Shown here piece after piece: positions 34,027 through 51,152 of a DNA stretch of 64,000 nucleotides (its first letter is position 1; each line of letters starts with the position of its first letter). This DNA comes from Halocaridina rubra. Its lineage: Eukaryota > Arthropoda > Malacostraca > Decapoda > Atyidae. A program made the translations under genes and the position numbers. The stretch covers positions 85,001-149,000 of the forward strand of contig JAXCGZ010000085.1 in assembly GCA_037179515.1 (NCBI GenBank), read 5' to 3'. The notes beneath the pieces are model-generated. The model made no database searches and was not told the origin of the DNA. It worked only from the letters and a program-made list of their open reading frames with translations.

Positions 34027-37000
34027 ATGATTAATACTTGTGCAGAGAAATTAGTCAGTAAGGGTTCAGTAAATAGTGGGTCAAATAACTGGGAGTCTAA
34101 GGATAAGAACCATTTGTTACATAGAACAAATATTAACAAAAAGAATAGCCACAAGAAGGGTGAAGCTAGAGAAAGTTTAAAAGTATATTATACAAATAGC
34201 CGTAGTTTAGGTAACAAGATAGAAGAACTGAGAGCCATAGTATGTAGTGAGAGACCGGATATAATATGCATTAGTGAAAGTTGGATTAAATTAGAAAGCA
34301 AACACCTTAAAGCTGAGTACATAATTACAGGATATAAACTTTATAATGCTGATCGTAGTGCAGATAAAAGAGGGGGAGGGGTAATTATGTATATTAAAGA
34401 TAGCCTCAGAAGCTGCATTAAGTCTGGAATTAAGACAAATCTAAATTCAGAAACCTTATGGGTTGAAATTAAAAATAATATAGAAAGTCTAGTTGTAGGA
34501 GTAGTCTACAGACCACCTGATCTAGATAATATAGAGTCGCAAGTTATATACGATGAAATTTCTAAAGTGAGCAGGTCAAATAGAGTTTGCATTGTAGGCG
34601 ATTTTAATTTTAGACATATTAACTGGGAAACCATAACAGGTGATAGTAGCTCTAAGGAGTTTTTGGAAGTAGTAGAAGACAATTTCCTTTCTCAGCATGT
34701 ACATGAAGCAACACGGGGGGTGAATACACTAGATTTAGTTCTTAGTAATAGAGAGAATATGGTTACAAATTTAGAAGTTGGTGAAAAATTGGGCAACAGT
34801 GACCATGATTCCATTAGATTTAACATAATTTTCAAGGAAACTATAAAGGAAAATAAGAATATTGTTCCAAACTTTAGAGCAGGAGATTTTGAGGGCTTAA
34901 AAACTAAATTATCTAATGAGGTATGGGAAGGGATTTCTGGGGTACAGATGTGGGTAGTTAATCCAGCAGGTCAGGTCGCAGGTAGCGGATTACCCCGAAA
35001 TTTGGGTACCACATGCCAAGGATTATCACAAGATAAGATCAATACATTAAATTCTCTCACAGGAAAGAACAGCAGCCCGTCAGTTAATATAAATTTGGAT
35101 GAGGAATATAACAATTTTGTCATGACTCTTAAGAATAGTCAGAGAGACTATATTCCCATGAAACATTGCAGATCAAGAAAAAATGACCCTAAATGGATGA
35201 ACAATAGAATAAAGAATCTTATAGGTATTAAAAGAGGAATATACAGGAAACTAAAAAGAGGTGAAGAGCAGGTGAGGCAGCAATATATACAGTTAAACAG
35301 GGAAGTTAAAAAGATAGTTAGAGAGTCGAAAAGAAAATACGAAGTTCGAATAGCAGGAGAAGCTAAAGAAAATCCTAAAGGGTTTTATCAACATTATCAA
35401 ACAAAATTTAAGGAAAAAGTCGGACCAATTGAAGTAGCCAATGGCCATATCACAGATGACGATAAAGTGATGTGTACATGTTTAAATGATTATTTCTTAT
35501 CTGTATTTACAAATGAAAACTTGGAAAATATTCCGGAAGTAGAATCCATTTACAGAGACAGTCCCGATAATATACTTAGTTCAATAAATATTACGAGAGA
35601 GGAGGTAATAAAAGAAATAGATAAATTAAAGGCTCATAAATCTCCGGGACCTGATGGAATATATGCTAGAATATTAAAGGAATGCAAGGAAGAGCTTAGT
35701 TGTCCTCTAACTGCATTATTTAATAATTCAATAAAATTAGGATCGGTACCCATGGAGTGGAAATTGGCAGATGTGGTACCAATATTTAAAAAAGGAGAAC
35801 GTGTTAAAAAGAATAATTATAGGCCGGTAAGTTTAACGTCAACAGTGGGTAAGATTCTAGAATCCATAATTGCAAATAAAATAAGGGCACATCTAGAATT
35901 ACACAGACTGATAAAACTTTCACAACACGGGTTTCTTAAGGGTTTTTCGTGCCTTACAAACTTACTGTCTTTTTATTCAGAAGTTTACGAGGCAGTAGAT
36001 TGTGGCAAAGAATATGATACAATATATCTAGATTTTAGCAAAGCTTTTGATAGAGTTCCTCACAAAAGATTAGTTAAAAAGCTGGAAGCTCATGGTATAG
36101 GAGGAGCTGTGCTCAGATGGATCAAACAATGGTTAAAAGACAGAAAACAGAGGGTTTGCATAAATGGAGAGAAATCAGAGTGGGGCTCGGTTACAAGCGG
36201 GGTACCACAAGGCTCGGTACTGGGTCCTCTATTATTCATCGTATATCTAAATGATCTGGATTCGGATATCAGTAGTAACCTAAGTAAATTCGCAGACGAC
36301 ACTAAAATAGGTAGAACTATAAATGGAAAAGAAGACATTCATGCTTTACAGGAAGATCTAAATAGATTATCTGAATGGTCGGACAAATGGCAAATGGAAT
36401 TTAATGTTGAAAAATGTAAAGTAGTTAAAATGGGTACTATAAAAGACAATACTAGTTATAAGCTAAATAACCATGAAATCATGAGTTCTCAGTGTGAAAG
36501 GGATTTGGGAGTTCTTGTGAGTAGTAGTCTTAAGCCAAGAGAGCAATGCACAGCAGTCAGAAATAAAGCAAACAGAATTTTAGGATTTATCTCAAGAAGC
36601 GTCAGCAATAGGACGGAAAAAGTTATTTTGCAGCTCTATCTTGCATTAGTTAGGCCCCATTTAGATTATGCTGTGCAATTCTGGTCACCCTATTATAGAA
36701 TGGAAATTGAATCCTTGGAGAGAGTGCAACGAAGAATGACCAAGATGATACACAATATCAGAAATCTACCATATGAGGACAGATTAAAAAAACTTAATCT
36801 ACATTCTCTAGAGAGGCGAAGAGTTAGGGGGGATATGATTGAAGTGTATAAATGGTTTAAAGGGATTAACAAGGGAGATATTAATAAAGTTTTAAAAATT
36901 CATGATCAAACCAGAACTCGTAATAATGGATTTAAGCTTGATAAATTTAGGTTCAGAAGGGAAATTGGTAAAAATTGGTTTGGTAATAGAGTAGCTGATG

Positions 37001-37098
37001 CATGGAACAAGCTTCCTAGTAGGATAGTAAATGCCAATACCTTAGACACCTTCAAATGTAGATTAGATAGACATATGACAGAGGTAGGGTGGGTATGA
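34027..37098 (+). CDS. LINE-gamma copy 2 ORF2: endonuclease-reverse transcriptase (intact)
   Basis: 1023 aa from the ATG at 34027. All endonuclease blocks ([34 protein letters not shown]) and RT blocks ([31 protein letters not shown]) are present. The C-terminus [16 protein letters not shown] to HMTEVGWV matches copies 4 and 6 and the outer copy, so copy 2 is close to the local consensus. The frame is also open for a short way upstream of the ATG through the end of ORF1, in the -1 frame relative to ORF1. No disabling change is visible. Confidence 0.93.
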   Translation: MINTCAEKLVSKGSVNSGSNNWESKDKNHLLHRTNINKKNSHKKGEARESLKVYYTNSRSLGNKIEELRAIVCSERPDIICISESWIKLESKHLKAEYIITGYKLYNADRSADKRGGGVIMYIKDSLRSCIKSGIKTNLNSETLWVEIKNNIESLVVGVVYRPPDLDNIESQVIYDEISKVSRSNRVCIVGDFNFRHINWETITGDSSSKEFLEVVEDNFLSQHVHEATRGVNTLDLVLSNRENMVTNLEVGEKLGNSDHDSIRFNIIFKETIKENKNIVPNFRAGDFEGLKTKLSNEVWEGISGVQMWVVNPAGQVAGSGLPRNLGTTCQGLSQDKINTLNSLTGKNSSPSVNINLDEEYNNFVMTLKNSQRDYIPMKHCRSRKNDPKWMNNRIKNLIGIKRGIYRKLKRGEEQVRQQYIQLNREVKKIVRESKRKYEVRIAGEAKENPKGFYQHYQTKFKEKVGPIEVANGHITDDDKVMCTCLNDYFLSVFTNENLENIPEVESIYRDSPDNILSSINITREEVIKEIDKLKAHKSPGPDGIYARILKECKEELSCPLTALFNNSIKLGSVPMEWKLADVVPIFKKGERVKKNNYRPVSLTSTVGKILESIIANKIRAHLELHRLIKLSQHGFLKGFSCLTNLLSFYSEVYEAVDCGKEYDTIYLDFSKAFDRVPHKRLVKKLEAHGIGGAVLRWIKQWLKDRKQRVCINGEKSEWGSVTSGVPQGSVLGPLLFIVYLNDLDSDISSNLSKFADDTKIGRTINGKEDIHALQEDLNRLSEWSDKWQMEFNVEKCKVVKMGTIKDNTSYKLNNHEIMSSQCERDLGVLVSSSLKPREQCTAVRNKANRILGFISRSVSNRTEKVILQLYLALVRPHLDYAVQFWSPYYRMEIESLERVQRRMTKMIHNIRNLPYEDRLKKLNLHSLERRRVRGDMIEVYKWFKGINKGDINKVLKIHDQTRTRNNGFKLDKFRFRREIGKNWFGNRVADAWNKLPSRIVNANTLDTFKCRLDRHMTEVGWV

Positions 37099-37265
37099 AT
37101 AGGTTAGTGCTTATTAGAAAAATCATAAAAAGAAAAACAGAATAAATAAGTAGAGTAGAATAGAATAGGTTAGACATGCTGAAAATACAATTCAAAAATG
37201 GAGCTGCCTCGTGTGTGCCAGTAGGCATGTTGCAGTGTCCTCTATTCTTATGTTCTTATGTTCTT
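37099..37265 (+). other. LINE-gamma 3' UTR and octamer tail
   Basis: The 3' UTR is conserved in all copies (repeated at 27401-27573, 32024-32190, 41260-41426, 47498-47658 and 48783-48949). It contains GAATAAATAAG/GAATAGAATAGG short repeats and a block GGAGCTGCCTCGTGTGTGCC. The last bases are imperfect TTATGTTC repeats, the probable recognition end for the RT. Confidence 0.85.
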
Positions 37266-39508
37266 ATATCCGAATCCAGATCATTTAGATATACGATGAA
37301 TAATAGAGGACCCAGTACCGAGCCTTGTGGTACCCCGCTTGTAACCGAGCCCCACTCTGATTTCTCTCCATTTATGCAAACCCTCTGTTTTCTGTCTTTT
37401 AACCATTGTTTGATCCATCTGAGCACAGCTCCTCCTATACCATGAGCTTCCAGCTTTTTAACTAATCTTTTGTGAGGAACTCTATCAAAAGCTTTGCTAA
37501 AATCTAGATATATTGTATCATATTCTTTGCCACAATCTACTGCCTCGTAAACTTCTGAATAAAAAGACAGTAAGTTTGTAAGGCACGAAAAACCCTTAAG
37601 AAACCCGTGTTGTGAAAGTTTTATCAGTCTGTGTAATTCTAGATGTGCCCTTATTTTATTTGCAATTATGGATTCTAGAATCTTACCCACTGTTGACGTT
37701 AAACTTACCGGCCTATAATTATTCTTTTTAACACGTTCTCCTTTTTTAAATATTGGTACCACATCTGCCAATTTCCACTCCATGGGTACCGATCCTAATT
37801 TTATTGAATTATTAAATAATGCAGTTAGAGGACAACTAAGCTCTTCCTTGCATTCCTTTAATATTCTAGCATATATTCCATCAGGTCCCGGAGATTTATG
37901 AGCCTTTAATTTATCTATTTCTTTTATTACCTCCTCTCTCGTAATATTTATTGAACTAAGTATATTATCGGGACTGTCTCTGTAAATGGATTCTACTTCC
38001 GGAATATTTTCCAAGTTTTCATTTGTAAATACAGATAAGAAATAATCATTTAAACATGTACACATCACTTTATCGTCATCTGTGATATGGCCATTGGCTA
38101 CTTCAATTGGTCCGACTTTTTCCTTAAATTTTGTTTGATAATGTTGATAAAACCCTTTAGGATTTTCTTTAGCTTCTCCTGCTATTCGAACTTCGTATTT
38201 TCTTTTCGACTCTCTAACTATCTTTTTAACTTCCCTGTTTAACTGTATATATTGCTGCCTCACCTGCTCTTCACCTCTTTTTAGTTTCCTGTATATTCCT
38301 CTTTTAATACCTATAAGATTCTTTATTCTATTGTTCATCCATTTAGGGTCATTTTTTCTTGATCTGCAATGTTTCATGGGAATATAGTCTCTCTGACTAT
38401 TCTTAAGAGTCATGACAAAATTGTTATATTCCTCATCCAAATTTATATTAACTGACGGGCTGCTGTTCTTTCCTGTGAGAGAATTTAATGTATTGATCTT
38501 ATCTTGTGATAATCCTTGGCATGTGGTACCCAAATTTCGGGGTAATCCGCTACCTGCGACCTGACCTGCTGGATTAACTACCCACATCTGTACCCCAGAA
38601 ATCCCTTCCCATACCTCATTAGATAATTTAGTTTTTAAGCCCTCAAAATCTCCTGCTCTAAAGTTTGGAACAATATTCTTATTTTCCTTTATAGTTTCCT
38701 TGAAAATTATGTTAAATCTAATGGAATCATGGTCACTGTTGCCCAATTTTTCACCAACTTCTAAATTTGTAACCATATTCTCTCTATTACTAAGAACTAA
38801 ATCTAGTGTATTCACCCCCCGTGTTGCTTCATGTACATGCTGAGAAAGGAAATTGTCTTCTACTACTTCCAAAAACTCCTTAGAGCTACTATCACCTGTT
38901 ATGGTTTCCCAGTTAATATGTCTAAAATTAAAATCGCCTACAATGCAAACTCTATTTGACCTGCTCACTTTAGAAATTTCATCGTATATAACTTGCGACT
39001 CTATATTATCTAGATCAGGTGGTCTGTAGACTACTCCTACAACTAGACTTTCTATATTATTTTTAATTTCAACCCATAAGGTTTCTGAATTTAGATTTGT
39101 CTTAATTCCAGACTTAATGCAGCTTCTGAGGCTATCTTTAATATACATAATTACCCCTCCCCCTCTTTTATCTGCACTACGATCAGCATTATAAAGTTTA
39201 TATCCTGTAATTATGTACTCAGCTTTAAGGTGTTTGCTTTCTAATTTAATCCAACTTTCACTAATGCATATTATATCCGGTCTCTCACTACATACTATGG
39301 CTCTCAGTTCTTCTATCTTGTTACCTAAACTACGGCTATTTGTATAATATACTTTTAAACTTTCTCTAGCTTCACCCTTCTTGTGGCTATTCTTTTTGTT
39401 AATATTTGTTCTATGTAACAAATGGTTCTTATCCTTAGACTCCCAGTTATTTGACCCACTATTTACTGAACCCTTACTGACTAATTTCTCTGCACAAGTA
39501 TTAATCAT
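37266..39508 (-). pseudogene. Outer LINE-gamma ORF2, endonuclease and first part of RT
   Basis: The open frame runs from the ATG at 39508 through all endonuclease blocks and the first RT blocks ([34 protein letters not shown]) to LDSDI at the breakpoint. FADD is on the other side of copy 2 (near 33000). Every residue seen agrees with copy 2 across this length as far as I compared, so the host element was probably intact when it was hit. Confidence 0.9.
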
Positions 39509-39522
39509 TTCATTATTTGTGT

Positions 39523-40512
39523 CTAACAAAACCCCCCTACCTCTCTGTCTATCATACCAGCCAATACCGAGACACCTGAATTAGAAAGATGCACTCCATC
39601 CCTTGCATACATATGCTTACGACTAGTGAAGTGATCCCACCCGTCTATAAAACCTATATTATTCTCCCGACAGAAGACTTTCATCCTAGCATTTACTCCT
39701 ATAGCTCGAGACCACCACTCTGAACTTTGGCTAAGCCTAGGGAGAATACCACACATCACAGGAACTGCACCCCTTTTCCTAATCTTATCCAGGGCTTGTC
39801 TATACAACCTAATCAGCTCTTCACTTCTACCATCCTGCACGTCATTTCCCCCAGCTATCAAACAAACAACATCTTTTTTCTCAATCCAGCTATTTATTGA
39901 CTCACCCACCTTCTTCATACCTGCTCCAGGGAAAAAATATTTTCCTCTAACTCTATGCCTGAGTTTCCTGTCTACATATCTGCATAGTGAATCCCCTACA
40001 ATTACCAAAGAACGAGACTTATCCGGAGGATGGGTTACTCCGACCTTGGGAGACTTACCTAGGCTCTTGACCTGAGAGCTTTTCCCACTTCCATTTTTAC
40101 GATCGCTAGTACACCTATCTGACTCTATGGTTCCTGAAGAATTGCTGCCGCCACTGTCACATTCATCTCTAAGTGACCTAAATGAATTAGCAACCTGTAG
40201 TCTAAAAGTATCATTTTTCTTAAGAACCATTTTCGTTGAACCCTTATTCACAACTTTCCAGTCGTCTTCATTATTCAATCGACCCTTCCTGGTTAACACC
40301 TCTACTTTACCTCTCAGATCCCTGTTCTCCTCAGCTAAGGATCTGACCTCCTGCCTGACTGCGGCCAACTCATTTCTTAAATTAAAAATGAGTTTGCTTG
40401 CGTCAGACGAGGACAAATCCCCAGCACAGCCACAAACAGCACCAACAACGACACAACTACCAACACCACTACCACTAACACCACCAGCACAAAGAACACC
40501 ACCACTCTCCAT
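39523..40512 (-). CDS. Outer LINE-gamma ORF1: esterase-type protein (open frame)
   Basis: 329 aa from the ATG at 40512, with the same coiled coil, linker and SGNH blocks as copy 2, including [12 protein letters not shown] and SRKHMY. It therefore groups with copy 2 rather than copy 1. The frame is intact, and the 5' end with its 18-bp units is still attached, but its ORF2 is interrupted. Confidence 0.9.
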   Translation of the reverse strand: MESGGVLCAGGVSGSGVGSCVVVGAVCGCAGDLSSSDASKLIFNLRNELAAVRQEVRSLAEENRDLRGKVEVLTRKGRLNNEDDWKVVNKGSTKMVLKKNDTFRLQVANSFRSLRDECDSGGSNSSGTIESDRCTSDRKNGSGKSSQVKSLGKSPKVGVTHPPDKSRSLVIVGDSLCRYVDRKLRHRVRGKYFFPGAGMKKVGESINSWIEKKDVVCLIAGGNDVQDGRSEELIRLYRQALDKIRKRGAVPVMCGILPRLSQSSEWWSRAIGVNARMKVFCRENNIGFIDGWDHFTSRKHMYARDGVHLSNSGVSVLAGMIDREVGGFC

Positions 40513-40563
40513 TGTACTAAGTTTGGTCAAGATTAGAGCTACTGGAAGCACGTCCTCACTGGA

Positions 40564-40743
<180 letters not shown>

Positions 40744-41426
40744 GGATTTATCTCAAGAAGCATCAGCAATAGGACGGAAAAAGTTATTTTGCAGCTCTAT
40801 CTTGCATTAGTTAGGCCCCATTTAGATTATGCTGTGCAATTCTGGTCACCCTATTATAGAATGGAAATTGAATCCTTGGAGAGAGTGCAACGAAGAATGA
40901 CCAAGATGATACACAATATCAGAAATCTACCATATGAGGACAGATTAAAAAAACTTAATCTACATTCTCTAGAGAGGCGAAGAGTTAGGGGGGATATGAT
41001 TGAAGTGTATAAATGGTTTAAAGGGATTAACAAGGGAGATATTAATAAAGTTTTAAAAATTCATGATCAAACCAGAACTCGCAATAATGGATTTAAGCTT
41101 GATAAATTTAGGTTCAGAAGGGAAATTGGTAAAAATTGGTTTGGTAATAGAGTAGCTGATGCATGGAACAAGCTTCCTAGTATGATAGTAAATGCCAATA
41201 CCTTAGACACCTTCAAATGTAGATTAGATAGACATATGACAGAGGTAGGGTGGGTATGAATAGGTTAGTGCTTATTAGAAAAATCATAAAAAGAAAAACA
41301 GAATAAATAAGTAGAGTAGAATAGAATAGGTTAGACATGCTGAAAATACAATTCAAAAATGGAGCTGCCTCGTGTGTGCCAGTAGGCATGTTGCAGTGTC
41401 CTCTATTCTTATGTTCTTATGTTCTA
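40744..41426 (+). mobile_element. LINE-gamma copy 4, 5'-truncated
   Basis: It starts at the equivalent of [14 protein letters not shown] and runs to the octamer tail, with (AT)n on both sides. The open frame ends at 41259 (HMTEVGWV). One residue differs in the C-terminus (LPSMIVNAN for LPSRIVNAN), shared with copy 5. Confidence 0.92.
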
Positions 41427-45085
<3,659 letters not shown>

Positions 45086-45513
45086 TCATTGCTTTTCTTG
45101 CCAATGTCGTCCATATTTCTCATAAAATCGCCGATTCACCATCCCAGGCATCTTCTTAGTTGAATTCAGCAACAGATAATGCCTGTTAGGGGCGTTGTTT
45201 CTCAAGCAACATTCACAGTGCTCCTCACGGTGAAATACGTGAATTGCGCTGAAATTTTCTCCCAAGTTGACCACTCGGCTCTCCAGTTGATGTTTCTCAG
45301 CCTTCGTGAATGAAGTTTCAGCAACTTTCCCTCAGTATCAAAATGTAAGGGACGAGTCTTACTGCAGGACGCCTTTCTTATATGAGAACAGGGATGAGGA
45401 GGGTGAGGTATGAGTTGCTGTGCTTCCTCTAACATCTGAGAGTCGTCGGAGTTTGAGGCGTTGCTCTCGGTGTCTGTTAGGTTGTCAGCACCGTCAGTGT
45501 GGCCGATGGCCAC
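45086..45513 (-). pseudogene. Unrecognised broken coding-like segment
   Basis: Two overlapping minus-strand frames (45202-45513, then 45086-45274) give a hydrophilic protein with an acidic, Ser/Asn-rich start (TESNASNSDDSQMLEEAQQL). A stretch NINWRAEWSTWEKISAQF follows in one frame, and EEHCECCLRNNAPNRHYLL then FYEKYGRHW in the other, as if one frameshift separates them. The base composition is more balanced than its surroundings. I do not recognise a family. It may be a relic of a mobile-element gag or a decayed host exon. Confidence 0.25.
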
Positions 45514-45732
45514 AATACCTCTCTTTGAGGGTGCAGTCTGGCAGCTTGCTTTTAGGAGTCTTGTAGTTTCTTCTAACTATAGGATTCGACGAATTTCTAC
45601 CTCCGACATTGCTTCCAGAGATGCGTTATTATCTCTGTTTTGCATTTTTTTTCATGGCACAAGATGCACTGGCATAGAAATCTTTTTGTCTGTTCACGGT
45701 AATTTAGGCATGATATCATACTGAGCTGCCAC

Positions 45733-47497
<1,765 letters not shown>

Positions 47498-48782
47498 ATA
47501 AGAACATAAGAATAGAGGACACTGCAACATGCCTACTGGCACACACGAGGCAGCTCCATTTTTGAATTGTATTTTCAGCATGTCTAACCTATTCTATTCT
47601 ACTCTACTTATTTATTCTGTTTTTCTTTTTATAATTTTTCTAATAAGCACTAACCTATTCATACCCACCCTACCTCTGTCATATGTCTATCTAATCTACA
47701 TTTGAAGGTGTCTAAGGTATTGGCATTTACTATCATACTAGGAAGCTTGTTCCATGCATCAGCTACTCTATTACCAAACCAATTTTTACCAATTTCCCTT
47801 CTGAACCTAAATTTATCAAGCTTAAATCCATTATTACGAGTTCTGGTTTGATCATGAATTTTTAAAACTTTATTAAAATATCCCTTGTTAATCCCTTTAA
47901 ACCATTTATGCACTTCAATCATATCCCCCCTAACTCTTCGCCTCTCTAGAGAATGTAGATTAAGTTTTTTTAATCTGTCCTCATATGGTAGATTTCTGAT
48001 ATTGTGTATCATCTTGGTCATTCTTCGTTGCACGCTCTCCAAGGATTCAATTTCCATTCTATAATAGGGTGACCAGAATTGCACAGCATAATCTAAATGG
48101 GGCCTAACTAATGCAAGATAGAGCTGCAAAATAACTTTTTCCATCCTATTGCTGACGCTTCTTGAGATAAATCCTAAAATTCTGTTTGCTTTATTTCTGA
48201 CTGCTGTGCATTGCTCTCTTGGCTTAAGACTTCTACTCACAAGAACTCCCAAATCCCTTTCACACTGAGAACTCATGATTTCATGGTTATTTAGCTTATA
48301 ACTAGTATTGTCTTTTATAGTACCCATTTTAACTACTTTACATTTTTCAACATTAAATTCCATTTGCCATTTGTCCGACCATTCAGATAATCTATTTAGA
48401 TCTTCCTGTAAAGCATGAATGTCTTCTTTTCCATTTATAGTTCTACCTATTTTAGTGTCGTCTGCGAATTTACTTAGGTTACTACTGATATCCGAATCCA
48501 GATCATTTAGATATACGATGAATAATAGAGGACCCAGTACCGAGCCTTGTGGTACCCCGCTTGTAACCGAGCCCCACTCTGATTTCTCTCCATTTATGCA
48601 AACCCTCTGTTTTCTGTCTTTTAACCATTGTTTGATCCATCTGAGCACAGCTCCTCCTATACCATGAGCTTCCAGCTTTTTAACTAATCTTTTGTGAGGA
48701 ACTCTATCAAAAGCTTTGCTAAAATCTAGATATATTGTATCATATTCTTTGCCACAATCTACTGCCTCGTAAACTTCTGAAT
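47498..48782 (-). mobile_element. LINE-gamma copy 5, 5'-truncated, joined to copy 6
   Basis: The 3' octamer tail is at 47498. The element runs through the RT to [14 protein letters not shown], where it stops and the tail of copy 6 begins without spacer. The coding frame is open from there (47659 stop). A few private changes are visible ([38 protein letters not shown]), making it the most diverged LINE-gamma here. Confidence 0.92.
47659..48782 (-). pseudogene. LINE-gamma copy 5 RT C-terminal half
   Basis: It includes [35 protein letters not shown] and the CR1 C-terminal domain, ending HMTEVGWV. It lacks ORF1, the endonuclease and the first RT blocks. The frame runs on upstream into the antisense of nothing useful (copy 6 3' UTR), so no natural start exists. 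Confidence 0.9.
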
Positions 48783-51152
48783 AAGAACATAAGAACATAA
48801 GAATAGAGGACACTGCAACATGCCTACTGGCACACACGAGGCAGCTCCATTTTTGAATTGTATTTTCAGCATGTCTAACCTATTCTATTCTACTCTACTT
48901 ATTTATTCTGTTTTTCTTTTTATGATTTTTCTAATAAGCACTAACCTATTCATACCCACCCTACCTCTGTCATATGTCTATCTAATCTACATTTGAAGGT
49001 GTCTAAGGTATTGGCATTTACTATCCTACTAGGAAGCTTGTTCCATGCATCAGCTACTCTATTACCAAACCAATTTTTACCAATTTCCCTTCTGAACCTA
49101 AATTTATCAAGCTTAAATCCATTATTACGAGTTCTGGTTTGATCATGAATTTTTAAAACTTTATTAATATCTCCCTTGTTAATCCCTTTAAACCATTTAT
49201 ACACTTCAATCATATCCCCCCTAACTCTTCGCCTCTCTAGAGAATGTAGATTAAGTTTTTTTAATCTGTCCTCATATGGTAGATTTCTGATATTGTGTAT
49301 CATCTTGGTCATTCTTCGTTGCACTCTCTCCAAGGATTCAATTTCCATTCTATAATAGGGTGACCAGAATTGCACAGCATAATCTAAATGGGGCCTAACT
49401 AATGCAAGATAGAGCTGCAAAATAACTTTTTCCGTCCTATTGCTGACGCTTCTTGAGATAAATCCTAAAATTCTGTTTGCTTTATTTCTGACTGCTGTGC
49501 ATTGCTCTCTTGGCTTAAGACTACTACTCACAAGAACTCCCAAATCCCTTTCACACTGAGAACTCATGATTTCATGGTTATTTAGCTTATAACTAGTATT
49601 GTCTTTTATAGTACCCATTTTAACTACTTTACATTTTTCAACATTAAATTCCATTTGCCATTTGTCCGACCATTCAGATAATCTATTTAGATCTTCCTGT
49701 AAAGCATGAATGTCTTCTTTTCCATTTATAGTTCTACCTATTTTAGTGTCGTCTGCGAATTTACTTAGGTTACTACTGATATCCGAATCCAGATCATTTA
49801 GATATACGATGAATAATAGAGGACCCAGTACCGAGCCTTGTGGTACCCCGCTTGTAACCGAGCCCCACTCTGATTTCTCTCCATTTATGCAAACCCTCTG
49901 TTTTCTGTCTTTTAACCATTGTTTGATCCATCTGAGCACAGCTCCTCCTATACCATGAGCTCCCAGCTTTTTAACTAATCTTTTGTGAGGAACTCTATCA
50001 AAAGCTTTGCTAAAATCTAGATATATTGTATCATATTCTTTGCCACAATCTACTGCCTCGTAAACTTCTGAATAAAAAGACAGTAAGTTTGTAAGGCACG
50101 AAAAACCCTTAAGAAACCCGTGTTGTGAAAGTTTTATCAGTCTGTGTAATTCTAGATGTGCCCTTATTTTATTTGCAATTATGGATTCTAGAATCTTACC
50201 CACTGTTGACGTTAAACTTACCGGCCTATAATTATTCTTTTTAACACGTTCTCCTTTTTTAAATATTGGTACCACATCTGCCAATTTCCACTCCATGGGT
50301 ACCGATCCTAATTTTATTGAATTATTAAATAATGCAGTTAGAGGACAACTAAGCTCTTCCTTGCATTCCTTTAATATTCTAGCATATATTCCATCAGGTC
50401 CCGGAGATTTATGAGCCTTTAATTTATCTATTTCTTTTATTACCTCCTCTCTCGTAATATTTATTGAACTAAGTATATTATCGGGACTGTCTCTGTAAAT
50501 GGATTCTACTTCCGGAATATTTTCCAAGTTTTCATTTGTAAATACAGATAAGAAATAATCATTTAAACATGTACACATCACTTTATCGTCATCTGTGATA
50601 TGGCCATTGGCTACTTCAATTGGTCCGACTTTTTCCTTAAATTTTGTTTGATAATGTTGATAAAACCCTTTAGGATTTTCTTTAGCTTCTCCTGCTATTC
50701 GAACTTCGTAATTTCTTTTCGACTCTCTAACTATCTTTTTAACTTCCCTGTTTAACTGTATATATTGCTGCCTCACCTGCTCTTCACCTCTTTTTAGTTT
50801 CCTGTATATTCCTCTTTTAATACCTATAAGATTCTTTATTCTATTGTTCATCCATTTAGGGTCATTTTTTCTTGATCTGCAATGTTTCATGGGAATATAG
50901 TCTCTCTGACTATTCTTAAGAGTCATGACAAAATTGTTATATTCCTCATCCAAATTTATATTAACTGACGGACTGCTGTTCTTTCCTGTGAGAGAATTTA
51001 ATGTATTGATCTTATCTTGTGATAATCCTTGGCATGTGGTACCCAAATTTCGGGGTAATCCGCTACCTGCGACCTGACCTGCTGGATTAACTACCCACGT
51101 CTGTACCCCAGAAATCCCTTCCCATACCTCATTAGATAATTTAGTTTTTAAG
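48783..51152 (-). mobile_element. LINE-gamma copy 6, 5'-truncated
   Basis: The octamer tail (AGAACATAAGAACATAAG on plus strand) begins directly at the 5' limit of copy 5. The element is open through the complete RT and linker and stops at about 51152 in the endonuclease-linker region (LSNEVWEG side). There it meets the continuation of the U2 monomer at GCATTCTATCTG. Confidence 0.92.
48950..51046 (-). pseudogene. LINE-gamma copy 6 ORF2, linker and RT (open but N-truncated)
   Basis: A 698-codon open frame covers the basic linker, all RT blocks ([45 protein letters not shown]) and the C-terminal domain. Only minor changes from copy 2 are visible (SKRNYEV for SKRKYEV, KKLGAHG for KKLEAHG). The endonuclease and ORF1 are absent, so it cannot mobilise itself. 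Confidence 0.9.

Larger units (their letters stand above)
33014..37265 (+). mobile_element. LINE-gamma (CR1) copy 2, nested inside the outer copy
   Basis: A plus-strand element running from 9 nt before the ORF1 ATG to the octamer tail ATTCTTATGTTCTTATGTTC. Compared with copy 1 and the outer element it lacks about 45 nt or more of 5' UTR (from CCAGTGAGGACG to CCAAA), so it is slightly 5'-truncated. Both ORFs are open. It was inserted in the opposite orientation to its host element. Confidence 0.93.

Noticed and set aside
33990..34030. Classical X-XXY-YYZ slippery site for a -1 frameshift between LINE-gamma ORF1 and ORF2
   Set aside because: In the ORF1 frame the codons read GGG GGG TTT TGT TAG; no standard heptamer fits. 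I keep only the weaker remark on overlap and restart.
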